Source of the DNA: Schleiferiaceae bacterium
GTDB taxonomy: Bacteria > Bacteroidota > Bacteroidia > Flavobacteriales > Schleiferiaceae
Assembly: GCA_018402665.1 (NCBI GenBank)
Contig: JAGYIN010000003.1
Location: 124,001 to 188,000 of the forward strand
Length of the DNA stretch: 64,000 nt
Direction: 5' to 3'
Made by a program: the position numbers and the translations under genes. The first letter of the stretch is position 1, and each line of letters opens with the position of its first letter. The notes below the pieces were generated by a model. The model was not told the DNA's origin. It did no database searches and was given only the letters and a program-made list of their open reading frames with translations. Below, piece after piece: positions 27,548 to 36,190 of the stretch.

Positions 27548-28230
27548 TAAGCGCCAAAATCAGTTGTAAGGTTGATGTAATCTAAAAATTCGCTCTTTTT
27601 TGCTTCGTCTTGGAAGGCACCACCAAATTCGGCAGTTACGGTCGAACTCTCAATATCTCTGATGCCTCGTGAATTCACACAAAGGTGTTTTGCATCAATC
27701 ACACAAGCGACATCATCCGTTCCCAAGGTTTCTTGCAGCGCTTGAACTACCTGGCGGGTAAGGCGCTCCTGTACTTGAGGGCGTTTTGCGTAATAATCAA
27801 CAATTCTGTTCATCTTACTCAAACCGACTACTTTTCCCTTAGAAATGTAGGCCACATGTGCACGTCCTACAATAGGTAGAAGGTGGTGTTCACAGGTAGA
27901 ATACACAACGATGTTTTTCTCTACCAGCATTTCATTGTAGCGGTAGGAATTATCAAAGGTGCTCATGCCCGGTTTACGCGCAGGATCTAGTCCGCCAAAC
28001 GCTTCGTTGACGTAGAGTTTTGCCACACGCATCGGCGTTCCTTTAAGACTGTCGTCTTCCAGGTCCATGCCAAGGGTGTTCAAGATACCTTTTACATGTT
28101 CCGAAATGGTTGCAATTTTTTCCTCATTAGAAAGGACAAAAGCATCCGCGCGTAGTGGTGTAACTGCGGTAAAACTCTCGTGTGCATCGCCAATTTCATC
28201 GGCGAGAAGTTCGTTAATAGTATCAGACAT
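27547..28230 (-). CDS. folE: GTP cyclohydrolase I
   Basis: FolE converts GTP to 7,8-dihydroneopterin triphosphate, the entry to folate synthesis. The start at 28230 (MSDTINELL) follows the promoter box; the listed 28260 lies over it. The 227-residue protein has the zinc and catalytic motifs [40 protein letters not shown] and [10 protein letters not shown], the last with the third zinc ligand Cys. It leads the operon with cysS and yidD. Confidence 0.97.
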   Translation of the reverse strand: MSDTINELLADEIGDAHESFTAVTPLRADAFVLSNEEKIATISEHVKGILNTLGMDLEDDSLKGTPMRVAKLYVNEAFGGLDPARKPGMSTFDNSYRYNEMLVEKNIVVYSTCEHHLLPIVGRAHVAYISKGKVVGLSKMNRIVDYYAKRPQVQERLTRQVVQALQETLGTDDVACVIDAKHLCVNSRGIRDIESSTVTAEFGGAFQDEAKKSEFLDYINLTTDFGA

Positions 28231-28257
28231 TTTTTTTAGTCTATGCTTTAAGGGCGG

Positions 28258-28265
28258 CAAAGGTA
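28258..28265 (-). promoter_or_regulatory. Candidate -7 box (TACCTTTG) for folE
   Basis: CAAAGGTA on the plus strand reads TACCTTTG on the minus strand, 28 bases before the folE start. A CAAA (TTTG) lies 14 bases further upstream, shorter than the usual spacing. Confidence 0.55.
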
Positions 28266-28272
28266 CAAACTA

Positions 28273-31200
28273 TTAATCCCAAAAAGGCACCCCTTGTTCA
28301 CGCGCTTTAGACTCTAATTCATCGAGTTTTTCATCAATAGTTTCCAACGCCGCAACTGCATCTTTAATCATAGCCTCTGCATCTTCTTTCAAAGCACGCA
28401 TTGTACCTGTCGGCGCTCCTCGGTGGTTGTACGCACCCCAAGCCAGTAATCCTGTGACATCTCCTAAAGAGCTGGATGTTTCAAATTCATGCTTTTTACG
28501 TGTGCCGTCGCCGTTAAGTAAAACGCCAATCTCCTTCAATTCGAGATCAATAGCGCGCGCCTCAGATATATTTTCAAGATCCACACCTGGTGTGTTTCTA
28601 AGACCTGCTCGTAATTCATTCAATTCCTCGTTCAGCTCTGTATACAGTGCTTTCACCTCGTTCGAACGCGCCATTAGTGCATCAACGCTTTGGTTGAATT
28701 CCATATCGATGCCCTCATAGTTGTACAAATGGTTGACTTTAAATTCATGACGATCAACTAAAGTTTCAAGTGTACCGTTGGTCGATCTACTCAAGCTTAC
28801 GTAGTAGGTGCCAGGGAGCACAAATGTGGTTCCGTAGGCCTCCGTAATGGGCTCGCCATTTGTACGAATACCCGCTTTACTGCTCATACGTCCATCCCAT
28901 GTGTGACGTGAGATGCCCTTAGTGTCCGCCTTTGTGAAGCGAGCGACAGGGTTGCCTAAAGAATCAGAGATCTCAAACAATAGATAGGGCTTTTCTTCCC
29001 AGTCTTCTTGTTGGAGCTGCGCTAAGCTAGGGTAGTGGGGCAGTTCGTTATTTGCCTCGGGCCGATTTTTCTTTACGCGTATCGCGCCCTCTGCCAAATA
29101 CCATTCGAAGGTGGTTCCAACTTCAGGGTTTTTGGCTTTGTAGAGTTGGGCACCTTTATAATCCGTACCACCGATGCTGGCGCGACGGAACAACAACCCC
29201 GGTTTCGTGGTGAAAAATGCAGCTTCTTGTTCGAGCACATATTCCAATTCACGCAGTGGGCTGTAGTTATCAAGCACATAAAAGCCGCGTCCGAAAGTTC
29301 CAAGAACCAGATCGTTCTCGCGCTCCTGGATGGCAATATCTCGTACGGCAATAGTGGGCAGCCCGCTCTTCAACGGGACCCAATTCTCGCCTCCATCTAG
29401 TGTGAAGAATACACCGAATTCTGTACCGACAAAAAGTAAATTGGGATTGATGTGATCTTCAGCAATACTGTACACACTGCCGCGTTCTGGTAGATCTGCT
29501 GCAATATCTTCCCAGCTTTTCCCCCCGTCAGCACTTTTGAAAAGGTACGGCTTAAAATCACCGTTCTTGTGGTTGTTGAACGCAGCGTAAATCACTTTCT
29601 TGTCGTGTTGCGAAGGCATGAGGTCCTGCACATAAACCAACGGTAGATTTAGAGATCCCACCTGTGTTTTAGGTAAGCCGGTGAAGGTTTTTATACTGTT
29701 CCAATTTTTACCATCGTCCTCTGATTTCCATACCAAACCATCATCTGTTCCCACCCACAGGTGTCCAGCATTTAAAGGGCTTTCGCGAAGCGTCACAATG
29801 TTTCCATAAATGGATGTGCTTTTGTGCAAGGCAATGGCTTCAGGTCCCCAGTAGCGCTCCATGATGGGTAAAGTGTTTCGGTCCAATTGCCTGCTGAGGT
29901 CGCCGCTAATGGTCGTCCAACTTTCGCCGCGATCGGTACTTTTAAATACTTTATTTGCCGCGAAATACAAGGTCTTTTTCTGGTGCTTACTTGCTACCAG
30001 CGGTGCGTCCCAATTCCAACGGTATGGCGCCTCTTTATAACGGGGCTGTGGCTGGATCGGTGTCTTTTCACCGGTTTGTTTATTAAAACGAACCAACCAT
30101 CCGTATTGCGCTTGAGCATATACGATGTTTGCATCGTCCGGGTCTGTAGCGCTTTCAAAGCCGTCACCGCCATTAGTGACAAACCAATCGCTGTTGATAA
30201 TGCCGCGTTGATTGATGGTTTGCGACGGGCCGCCTAGGCTATTGTTGTCTTGGGTCCCGCCGTAAATGTTGTAAAACGGCCAGTCGTTGTCGACAGCCAC
30301 ACGATAGAACTGGATGGTGGGCAAATTCGCTTTCCAATTCCAGCTCGACATTCCGTCCCATGTTTCGTACAACCCACCATCTGTACCAATGTACATGTGG
30401 TTCGTGTTCGTCGGATCGATCCACAAGCAGTGGTTGTCCACATGTTTGAAACGCTTGGGTATGTTTTTAAAGGTTTTCCCTCCATCTGCACTCACCTGCG
30501 CATAGGTATCCATGCTGTATACCGTATTCACATCCGTCGGGTGACAAATGAACTCCACGTAATAGTTCCCAGAGGTTTCATGACCGGAGCGTTTGTTCCA
30601 ACTTTCTCCGCGATCCGTAGAGGCGTATGTCCCATGTCCTTCCACAGTTGCGTAAAGTACATCTGGATTTGCAGGTGAAATATCCATACCAATTCTCCCT
30701 AGATCTCCTCCCGGAAATCCGTTTCCTACCTTATTCCAATGCGCTCCGCCATCGGTGCTTTTGTACATCGCGCTGTTGGGGCCGCCGCTGAGGTGCGTGT
30801 ACACGTGTCTTCTGCGTTGGTGTGCCGTAGCATAAAGTGTTTGTGGATCGCGAGGATCCATGTGGATTTCGTTAAAACCTGTATGGTCGTCGACAAATAG
30901 AATGCGCGTCCAAGTTTGACCGCCGTTTTTTGATTCGTAAATACCGCGTTCTCCGCCGGAGGACCACAACGGTCCATAAGCAGCGACATAGAGGTGGTTC
31001 CCATCGGTCGGGTCTATGGCAATCATTCCAATGTGCTCGCTAGATTCTAAACCGCTTTTGGTCCAACTCTTGCCGGCATCACGACTCACATAGAGTCCGT
31101 CTCCATAGGCGACTGAGCGTTGGTTGTTGTTCTCGCCAGTGCCCACCCAAATAACATTAGCGTTGCTTGGGTCAATGGCTATACATCCAGTACTGTAGCT

Positions 31201-31497
31201 TCCTTCGCTGTCAAAAACAGGTTCAAAGGTGGTTCCGTTATTGGTGGTTTTCCACACCCCGGAAGAGGCCAAAGCCAGGTACATGGTTCCAGGATTTTTG
31301 GTATCTACCGCTAGATCGGCAATGCGCCCCGAAGTGGTCGCCGGGCCTACATTGCGAAACTTAAAGGCACTGAGGCTCGTTTTTGCCCAGAGTGGTTGGT
31401 CTTCCTTGCTTTTGCGTTGAGCGCCTGCGGGAAGTGTGCATAGAATTGCAAAGAGAACGACTACGGCTGTTGTAGCACGACGAAATGAATGGCTCAT
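28273..31497 (-). CDS. Exported sortilin/BNR-type beta-propeller protein
   Basis: This 1074-residue exported protein has a signal peptide (TTAVVVLFAILCTLPAGAQ) and many Asp-box BNR repeats across residues 40-750 (SGVWKTTNNGTTFEPVF, DGLYVSRDAGKSWTKSG, SAMYKSTDGGAHWNKVG, KVFKSTDRGESWTTISG), as in VPS10/sortilin-type propellers. The C-terminal 300 residues hold a beta-sandwich-like part and a helical, charged tail (AMIKDAVAALETIDEKLDEL). Annotators often call the family glycosyl hydrolase, but I see no catalytic motif that supports that. No T9SS sorting domain is present. It is probably periplasmic or surface bound. Confidence 0.85.
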   Translation of the reverse strand: MSHSFRRATTAVVVLFAILCTLPAGAQRKSKEDQPLWAKTSLSAFKFRNVGPATTSGRIADLAVDTKNPGTMYLALASSGVWKTTNNGTTFEPVFDSEGSYSTGCIAIDPSNANVIWVGTGENNNQRSVAYGDGLYVSRDAGKSWTKSGLESSEHIGMIAIDPTDGNHLYVAAYGPLWSSGGERGIYESKNGGQTWTRILFVDDHTGFNEIHMDPRDPQTLYATAHQRRRHVYTHLSGGPNSAMYKSTDGGAHWNKVGNGFPGGDLGRIGMDISPANPDVLYATVEGHGTYASTDRGESWNKRSGHETSGNYYVEFICHPTDVNTVYSMDTYAQVSADGGKTFKNIPKRFKHVDNHCLWIDPTNTNHMYIGTDGGLYETWDGMSSWNWKANLPTIQFYRVAVDNDWPFYNIYGGTQDNNSLGGPSQTINQRGIINSDWFVTNGGDGFESATDPDDANIVYAQAQYGWLVRFNKQTGEKTPIQPQPRYKEAPYRWNWDAPLVASKHQKKTLYFAANKVFKSTDRGESWTTISGDLSRQLDRNTLPIMERYWGPEAIALHKSTSIYGNIVTLRESPLNAGHLWVGTDDGLVWKSEDDGKNWNSIKTFTGLPKTQVGSLNLPLVYVQDLMPSQHDKKVIYAAFNNHKNGDFKPYLFKSADGGKSWEDIAADLPERGSVYSIAEDHINPNLLFVGTEFGVFFTLDGGENWVPLKSGLPTIAVRDIAIQERENDLVLGTFGRGFYVLDNYSPLRELEYVLEQEAAFFTTKPGLLFRRASIGGTDYKGAQLYKAKNPEVGTTFEWYLAEGAIRVKKNRPEANNELPHYPSLAQLQQEDWEEKPYLLFEISDSLGNPVARFTKADTKGISRHTWDGRMSSKAGIRTNGEPITEAYGTTFVLPGTYYVSLSRSTNGTLETLVDRHEFKVNHLYNYEGIDMEFNQSVDALMARSNEVKALYTELNEELNELRAGLRNTPGVDLENISEARAIDLELKEIGVLLNGDGTRKKHEFETSSSLGDVTGLLAWGAYNHRGAPTGTMRALKEDAEAMIKDAVAALETIDEKLDELESKAREQGVPFWD

Positions 31498-31521
31498 TCG
31501 AAAGTAGGTTTAAAATGAATT

Positions 31522-31543
31522 GGACCGCAATGCGCTGCGGTCC
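31522..31543 (-). terminator. Hairpin between the FadL-like and BNR genes
   Basis: GGACCGCA pairs perfectly with TGCGGTCC around a 6-base loop. The following minus-strand sequence is AATTCATTTTAAA, a poor T-tract, so it may only attenuate transcription. Confidence 0.4.
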
Positions 31544-31574
31544 CTGCAAATTACGTTAAAAGATGCAAAATGCC

Positions 31575-32972
31575 TTAGAATTTCCAGGTCGAACCGATGG
31601 AAAGCATTGAGCGCTGTGTTAATAGAGCTAGCGACTCGGTATAGGCAGCGCTGAACGGATAATATTGGGTGGCTTGACGGAGTTGGCTCCAACTCATATA
31701 AAAGGTGTTGCCCTCGCTCTGTAGCGAGATGCCTAAACTACGACGCCATTGCGCAGCACGCACTTGTTGAAAGGCGTTGGTGTAGCCGCCTCCACCACGC
31801 AAAGTGATCGGGCCTAATCGCAGTTCTGCGCCTGCCGCTAGGGTGTGTTGGTCACTTAATTCTTCGCTGATAATGGGGTTCAGGTAGCGCTCTGCTCTGC
31901 TTAAAGCGGCGGAAAAACTGTGTGGGATGTAGGTGTGACTGAGGGTAATGAGTCCTAATCGGCCACCGACTAGTGTGAGACCCGACTTCAACTTCGGCGC
32001 GGTCATCATACTCCACTGGTAGAGCAGTCCATAGCCTTCTGCTTGCGTAATGATTTGGTTGACAGAAGAGCGGTAGGCAATCATTTCTGTATCCCAATTT
32101 TGAGTGAAACTGTATACTTGCGGTAAGTCGACAGCCAGCCCAAAGCGAAGCGCTTGATTTGGGCGGTAAAGAAGACCAGCATTTGCCGTAATTCCCACGC
32201 CGCTATTGTCCCAATAGTCCAAAACATCGAAAGACGTGAGGTCTGTGGTTTCGCTGTAACTCTCTTCGTGCGCTACCGTTACCTTTTCATACGAATGCAC
32301 GATTTTAACGGAGGCTCCATAATACAATTGTTTGTTGGCCGATGCGCCAAAACCTAGGATCCACTGATTTTTCATCCCGGTTCTGTGAAGGTCGTGAACG
32401 AAATCTGTGTTGTTTAGATTGGCGGTGCTGTAGTATTCACCGGTGGTGTCGTTGCGGTCCGATGCGTAGCTTTGATACAGCATATCTTCATACGGCCCTA
32501 CCCAAGGCAGATCGTCTGGAGCAACATAATGGCTGTTCTCAATCCATTGTTGCTGTATGCTTCCTCCACCTTTTTGGGTGTAGCGTAAATTTTGACGGAA
32601 CAGGTCGTCGGAATTGTAGGTGAAGAATACGTTCCATCCGGTTTCAGGTTCTGTGCCGACGTAGCCCACATTGGCCATATTTAAGGTCAAAGCGTTGCCG
32701 GTCGGGAATGCGTTGCTACTTTTAAAATTAGTAGTGCTGTACATGGAAAGATCGCTTCCGAAGGCGGCTTGTCGATAAAGGCCTGCTCCAGCTGGATTTT
32801 CCGCAAGTGCCGTAAAAGAACCGCTCATTGCAGTCATCGCACCTGAAAGACTGTTGTAGCGCGCATCTCCCCAGAGCACGGGCTGGTTGAGCTCAGCGAA
32901 ATAGTCTACACTTTGTCCGCTTCCTTGAAAACAAAGGAAGATCAGCAGTGCCAGTACGGGTGTTTTTTTCAT
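31575..32972 (-). CDS. FadL/OmpP1-like outer-membrane protein
   Basis: This 465-residue protein has a signal peptide (TPVLALLIFLCFQGSGQ) and the FadL/TodX-like opening of Bacteroidota homologues: RYNSLSGAMTAMSGSFTALAENPAGAGLY, where the Asn-Pro-Ala-Gly segment matches the FadL motif. The rest is regular amphipathic beta strands, and the last residue is Phe (SIGSTWKF), as in outer-membrane barrels. FadL-type channels import hydrophobic compounds; the substrate here is unknown. It overlaps the upstream low-complexity lipoprotein gene by ATGA. Confidence 0.82.
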   Translation of the reverse strand: MKKTPVLALLIFLCFQGSGQSVDYFAELNQPVLWGDARYNSLSGAMTAMSGSFTALAENPAGAGLYRQAAFGSDLSMYSTTNFKSSNAFPTGNALTLNMANVGYVGTEPETGWNVFFTYNSDDLFRQNLRYTQKGGGSIQQQWIENSHYVAPDDLPWVGPYEDMLYQSYASDRNDTTGEYYSTANLNNTDFVHDLHRTGMKNQWILGFGASANKQLYYGASVKIVHSYEKVTVAHEESYSETTDLTSFDVLDYWDNSGVGITANAGLLYRPNQALRFGLAVDLPQVYSFTQNWDTEMIAYRSSVNQIITQAEGYGLLYQWSMMTAPKLKSGLTLVGGRLGLITLSHTYIPHSFSAALSRAERYLNPIISEELSDQHTLAAGAELRLGPITLRGGGGYTNAFQQVRAAQWRRSLGISLQSEGNTFYMSWSQLRQATQYYPFSAAYTESLALLTQRSMLSIGSTWKF

Positions 32973-34015
32973 CGTCTACGTGAACCGCTAGAATTAGAGG
33001 TGGAACCACTGCGTGCAGGTGCGGATGGGGTATAGGTGTTTGAGCTGCGTGTTGCCGGTGCGCTTTCAACGCGGTAATTGCCGCTGCGCTCGTAAGTAGA
33101 TCTTGTATTGGGTTGCGAATAATTTACATCGCTGCGAACCGACGGAGCAGGTTTTACCGTTGTGCTGGGTCTGCTGCTGCCGCGAGGGCTTGTGGTGGCA
33201 GACGTGCGTAGGGATTTTTGTGCCGTTTCAACGAGCGGTTGTGCCCAGCCTCGGGAGGTGGAAACGGGTGCAGTGTTGGGTGCTTGCACGGTGGGTGCGC
33301 GCCAATCTGTAGAGTAGTTGTCTGTGCGGCCGCTTGTACTGCCTTGACCTCCGCTTCTGCGGTATTTGTTCGGGCGTCTGCCGCCATAGTTGATGCCGGT
33401 CCGAGTGGGCTCGTTTGAAGGCGATGAGGCGGTAGATCCGAAATTGGTCACGCCGTTCCATGCATTCCAGCCAAATCCATATGGATTGTAGCCATAAGGA
33501 GTGTAGCCGTAGGGATTATAGCCCATTCCCCAACCCGAATTCCAGCCGTTGTTCCATCCGTAAGGGTCGAAGGCGTAAGGTGATAATCCTCCCATACCCA
33601 TCCCGCTGTTCCAGCCGAAGGAGTCGTAGCCGAAGCCATTGTAGCCGAAGGGATGATAACCGCCCATGCTGTTCCAGGAGTTGAGTCCCATGGTATTGTT
33701 CCATTGGGGGTAGAAGAAGGTGCCGAATCCAGGGGTCCAATAGCTTCTGCCATTGTTCCACCAAGCATTTGTGCTGCCCTGAAGTGGTGCTGAAACAAAG
33801 GGTTGTTCGCCTTCCCAAATAAGCGCAAAATCTTCATCCGTATAGGGTTCGCTATCCATAGTTCCCATCGCTTTTGCATTGGCGAAACGCGGTGCGGGAA
33901 GCGCGGGGTTGTAATAGTTTTCGTCCTCGAAATAATTGTCCGTTAAACTCACTGAAGTCCCACATGATGATAACATGAGGGAAGAAATGAATAGTAGTAG
34001 TATGGGCTTCTTCAT
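32969..34015 (-). CDS. Low-complexity Tyr/Gly/Asn/Trp-rich lipoprotein
   Basis: This 348-residue protein has a lipoprotein signal ([13 protein letters not shown]) and then an acidic region ([20 protein letters not shown]). Residues of about 85-195 are built of short aromatic-glycine repeats such as [20 protein letters not shown]. The final 150 residues are rich in Ser, Thr, Arg and Pro and end in SSGSRRR. I recognise no catalytic domain. The composition predicts disorder or a sticky surface layer. It is co-transcribed with the FadL-like barrel (4-base overlap), so it may work at the outer membrane with it. Confidence 0.78.
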   Translation of the reverse strand: MKKPILLLFISSLMLSSCGTSVSLTDNYFEDENYYNPALPAPRFANAKAMGTMDSEPYTDEDFALIWEGEQPFVSAPLQGSTNAWWNNGRSYWTPGFGTFFYPQWNNTMGLNSWNSMGGYHPFGYNGFGYDSFGWNSGMGMGGLSPYAFDPYGWNNGWNSGWGMGYNPYGYTPYGYNPYGFGWNAWNGVTNFGSTASSPSNEPTRTGINYGGRRPNKYRRSGGQGSTSGRTDNYSTDWRAPTVQAPNTAPVSTSRGWAQPLVETAQKSLRTSATTSPRGSSRPSTTVKPAPSVRSDVNYSQPNTRSTYERSGNYRVESAPATRSSNTYTPSAPARSGSTSNSSGSRRR

Positions 34016-34023
34016 AACTTCAG

Positions 34024-34031
34024 TAGATTTG
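34024..34031 (+). promoter_or_regulatory. Candidate -7 box (TAGATTTG) for proS
   Basis: Exact TAnnTTTG match 44 bases before the proS ATG in the divergent gap with the lipoprotein gene. No clear -33 TTG is seen. Confidence 0.5.
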
Positions 34032-34075
34032 CGTTCTTATTTACAAGGTACAAAAGTTATACCAAGCTCAATTAC

Positions 34076-35551
34076 ATGGCAAAACATCTCACAACACGCG
34101 AGGACGATTATTCGAAATGGTACAATGAATTGGTAGTCAAAGCAGATTTGGCTCAAAACTCAGGCGTACGTGGATCTATGGTGATCAAGCCTTATGGCTT
34201 TGCGATCTGGGAACGCATCCAAGCGGACCTCGATAGACGGTTCAAGGAAACGGGTCACATGAACGCCTATTTCCCGCTGTTTATCCCCAAATCGTACTTT
34301 TCAAAAGAAGCGTCGCATGTGGATGGATTCGCGAAAGAATGTGCAGTGGTTACTCATTACCGATTAATGGACGATCCTAATGGAGGTGGTGTTGTGGTAG
34401 ACCCATCGGCGAAATTGGAAGAGGAATTGATCGTTCGTCCTACTTCCGAGACCATTATTTGGGATACCTATAAAGATTGGATCCAGAGCTACCGCGATTT
34501 GCCGATACTGGTGAATCAGTGGGCGAATGTGGTACGTTGGGAAATGCGTACACGCTTATTCCTAAGAACATCAGAGTTTTTATGGCAAGAGGGCCATACT
34601 GCTCATGCTACAAAGGAAGAGGCCATCACGGAGGCAGAAACTATGTTGAACGTATACACAGATTTCGTTCAAGACATCATGGCCATTCCAGTGTTGCGCG
34701 GTTTGAAAACCGAAGGTGAACGGTTTGCGGGCGCGTTAGAGACCTACTGTATCGAAGCTTTGATGCAAGATGGTAAGGCGCTGCAGGCGGGTACTTCTCA
34801 TTTCTTGGGTCAAAATTTTGCCAAGGCATTTGAGGTGAAATTCCAGAATAAGGAAGGGAAACAAGAATACGTTTGGGCAACCTCATGGGGCGTGAGTACA
34901 CGACTGATGGGAGCGCTTATTATGACGCATAGTGACGATAATGGACTCGTGTTGCCGCCTAAATTGGCACCGTATCAGGTAGTGATCGTACCTATATATA
35001 AGGGTCAAGAGCAATTGGATGCCATTAGTGAAGTGGCTAAAGACTTAATGGGCCAATTACGTGCGCAAGGGATTACTGTGAAATACGACAACCGCGATAC
35101 GCATAAGCCGGGCTGGAAATTTAATCAATACGAACTCCAAGGGATTCCTTTGCGCATTGCTATCGGTCCTAAGGATCTTGAGAAGGGCAGTGTCGAATTG
35201 GCACGCAGAGATACCCTTACAAAGCAGTTTGTAGATCAGAAAGATGTGGCCACTACCGTGCCAGCGTTGTTGGAAGAGATTCAAAAATCACTGTTCCAAA
35301 AGGCGCTGGACTTTAGAGAAGCACATTCACAGGAGGCCAATTCCTGGGAAGAATTTGAAGCATTGATGAAGGGAAATCCAGGATTTGTCTATGCACATTG
35401 GGACGGAACGACAGAAACGGAAGATAAAATCAAAGAATTGACGAAGGCGACCATCCGTTGTATCCCATTGGATTCCAACTCCGAAGAGGGGGTTTGTGTG
35501 CTTACAGGAAAGCCAAGCAAGCAGCGTGTAGTCTTCGCTAAGGCGTATTAA
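34076..35551 (+). CDS. proS: Prolyl-tRNA synthetase, short archaeal/eukaryote-like type
   Basis: Class II synthetase charging tRNA-Pro. The 491-residue product lacks the large editing insertion of the E. coli form and starts like the archaeal/eukaryotic type ([19 protein letters not shown]). Motif 2 is [26 protein letters not shown] and motif 3 includes [16 protein letters not shown]. The anticodon-binding domain ([11 protein letters not shown]) and a C-terminal zinc-like/tyrosine end (FAKAY) follow. This type is usual in Bacteroidota. Confidence 0.97.
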   Translation: MAKHLTTREDDYSKWYNELVVKADLAQNSGVRGSMVIKPYGFAIWERIQADLDRRFKETGHMNAYFPLFIPKSYFSKEASHVDGFAKECAVVTHYRLMDDPNGGGVVVDPSAKLEEELIVRPTSETIIWDTYKDWIQSYRDLPILVNQWANVVRWEMRTRLFLRTSEFLWQEGHTAHATKEEAITEAETMLNVYTDFVQDIMAIPVLRGLKTEGERFAGALETYCIEALMQDGKALQAGTSHFLGQNFAKAFEVKFQNKEGKQEYVWATSWGVSTRLMGALIMTHSDDNGLVLPPKLAPYQVVIVPIYKGQEQLDAISEVAKDLMGQLRAQGITVKYDNRDTHKPGWKFNQYELQGIPLRIAIGPKDLEKGSVELARRDTLTKQFVDQKDVATTVPALLEEIQKSLFQKALDFREAHSQEANSWEEFEALMKGNPGFVYAHWDGTTETEDKIKELTKATIRCIPLDSNSEEGVCVLTGKPSKQRVVFAKAY

Positions 35552-35568
35552 CCTGTGATCTGGGGAGG

Positions 35569-35590
35569 TCGAAATAATTTTCGATTTTTT
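35569..35590 (+). terminator. Possible terminator after proS
   Basis: TCGAAA pairs with TTTCGA around a TAAT loop and is followed by six T residues. The stem is short and AT-rich, so this is a modest call. Confidence 0.5.
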
Positions 35591-35601
35591 GTGTGAATGT
35601 G

Positions 35602-35631
35602 TTGTGAATCTGAAAAACGTGATTACATTTG
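35602..35631 (+). promoter_or_regulatory. Promoter of tRNA-Glu/rpsT (TTG-N19-TACATTTG)
   Basis: TTG at 35602-35604 and TACATTTG at 35624-35631 are separated by 19 bases, fitting the Bacteroidota sigma-A promoter layout. The tRNA starts 42 bases after the -7 box. A small inverted repeat (AATGTT-CTGG-AACATT, 35654-35669) lies in the leader. Confidence 0.72.
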
Positions 35632-35672
35632 CACTCCCCAAACAAAACAGGGGAATGTTCTGGAACATTTAA

Positions 35673-35745
35673 GGCCCGTTCGTCTAGCGGTCCAGGACGC
35701 TGCCCTTTCACGGCAGAAACACGGGTTCGATTCCCGTACGGGTCA
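35673..35745 (+). tRNA. tRNA-Glu (anticodon TTC)
   Basis: The cloverleaf is complete. The acceptor stem GGCCCGT pairs with ACGGGTC (one G-T pair), the anticodon arm is CTGCC-CTTTCAC-GGCAG with anticodon TTC, and the T arm is ACGGG-TTCGATT-CCCGT with discriminator A. The 3' CCA is not encoded. It lies 22 bases before rpsT with no terminator between, so both may be on one transcript. Confidence 0.96.
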
Positions 35746-35767
35746 CAACTATTAAGAATTAAAAGAC

Positions 35768-36019
35768 ATGGCAAACCATAAGTCTGCTTTAAAAAGAATT
35801 CGTCAGACAGCCAAGAAGGCTGCACACAATCGTTACTACCACAAGACGACACGTAACGCTGTGCGCAAACTTCGCGGTGCAACTGACGCCACGGAAGCTG
35901 CAGAAATGCTCCCACGCGTAACTTCTATGCTTGATCGCTTGGCAAAGCGCAACATCATTCATAAGAAGAAAGCATCTAACTTGAAGTCAAGCTTGGCTAA
36001 GCACGTCGCAGCGCTATAG
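35768..36019 (+). CDS. rpsT: 30S ribosomal protein S20
   Basis: S20 is a helical protein that binds 16S rRNA. The 83-residue product has the usual length, starts MANHKSALKRIRQTAKK, and has RNAVRKLRGATDA and IIHKKKASNLKSSLAKHV at the C-terminal helix. It follows tRNA-Glu and is closed by a strong terminator. Confidence 0.97.
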   Translation: MANHKSALKRIRQTAKKAAHNRYYHKTTRNAVRKLRGATDATEAAEMLPRVTSMLDRLAKRNIIHKKKASNLKSSLAKHVAAL

Positions 36020-36049
36020 GCTTTCTTAACCGTGTAAAGATTCATTGAG

Positions 36050-36081
36050 CCCGCTTCCTAATGGAAGCGGGTTTTTTTTTT
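36050..36081 (+). terminator. Intrinsic terminator after rpsT
   Basis: Perfect 9-bp stem CCCGCTTCC / GGAAGCGGG, TAAT loop, ten T residues. Confidence 0.94.
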
Positions 36082-36138
36082 GGTGTTCACCCAACATGCG
36101 CTGTAGTCTTCGCCGCCCCATTTGTGTGGGGTAGGGGC

Positions 36139-36167
36139 AAAAAAAATCCCCGCCGGAGGCGGGGATT
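36139..36167 (-). terminator. Intrinsic terminator after the acyl-CoA synthetase gene
   Basis: On the minus strand AATCCCCGCC pairs with GGCGGGGATT around a 3-base loop and is followed by a run of T residues (A8 on the plus strand). It lies 24 bases past the stop at 36191. Confidence 0.92.
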
Positions 36168-36190
36168 GAAAGCGGTATTCGATTCAGAAT

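Noticed and set aside
30250-30678. 142-residue plus-strand ORF opposite the BNR protein
   Set aside because: Antisense to conserved Asp-box repeats; no signal, motif or context.
28273-31497. Calling the BNR protein a sialidase or glycosyl hydrolase
   Set aside because: Asp boxes are structural and I cannot see the catalytic Arg triad or nucleophile; left as a propeller protein.
33500-33690. Possible CRISPR-like or tandem DNA repeat
   Set aside because: The repeats are irregular codon-level repeats in a protein-coding frame; no constant direct repeats with unique spacers.
33448-33879. 143-residue minus-strand and nearby plus-strand ORFs in the aromatic-glycine repeat
   Set aside because: They arise from the repetitive codons of the real lipoprotein gene in other frames.
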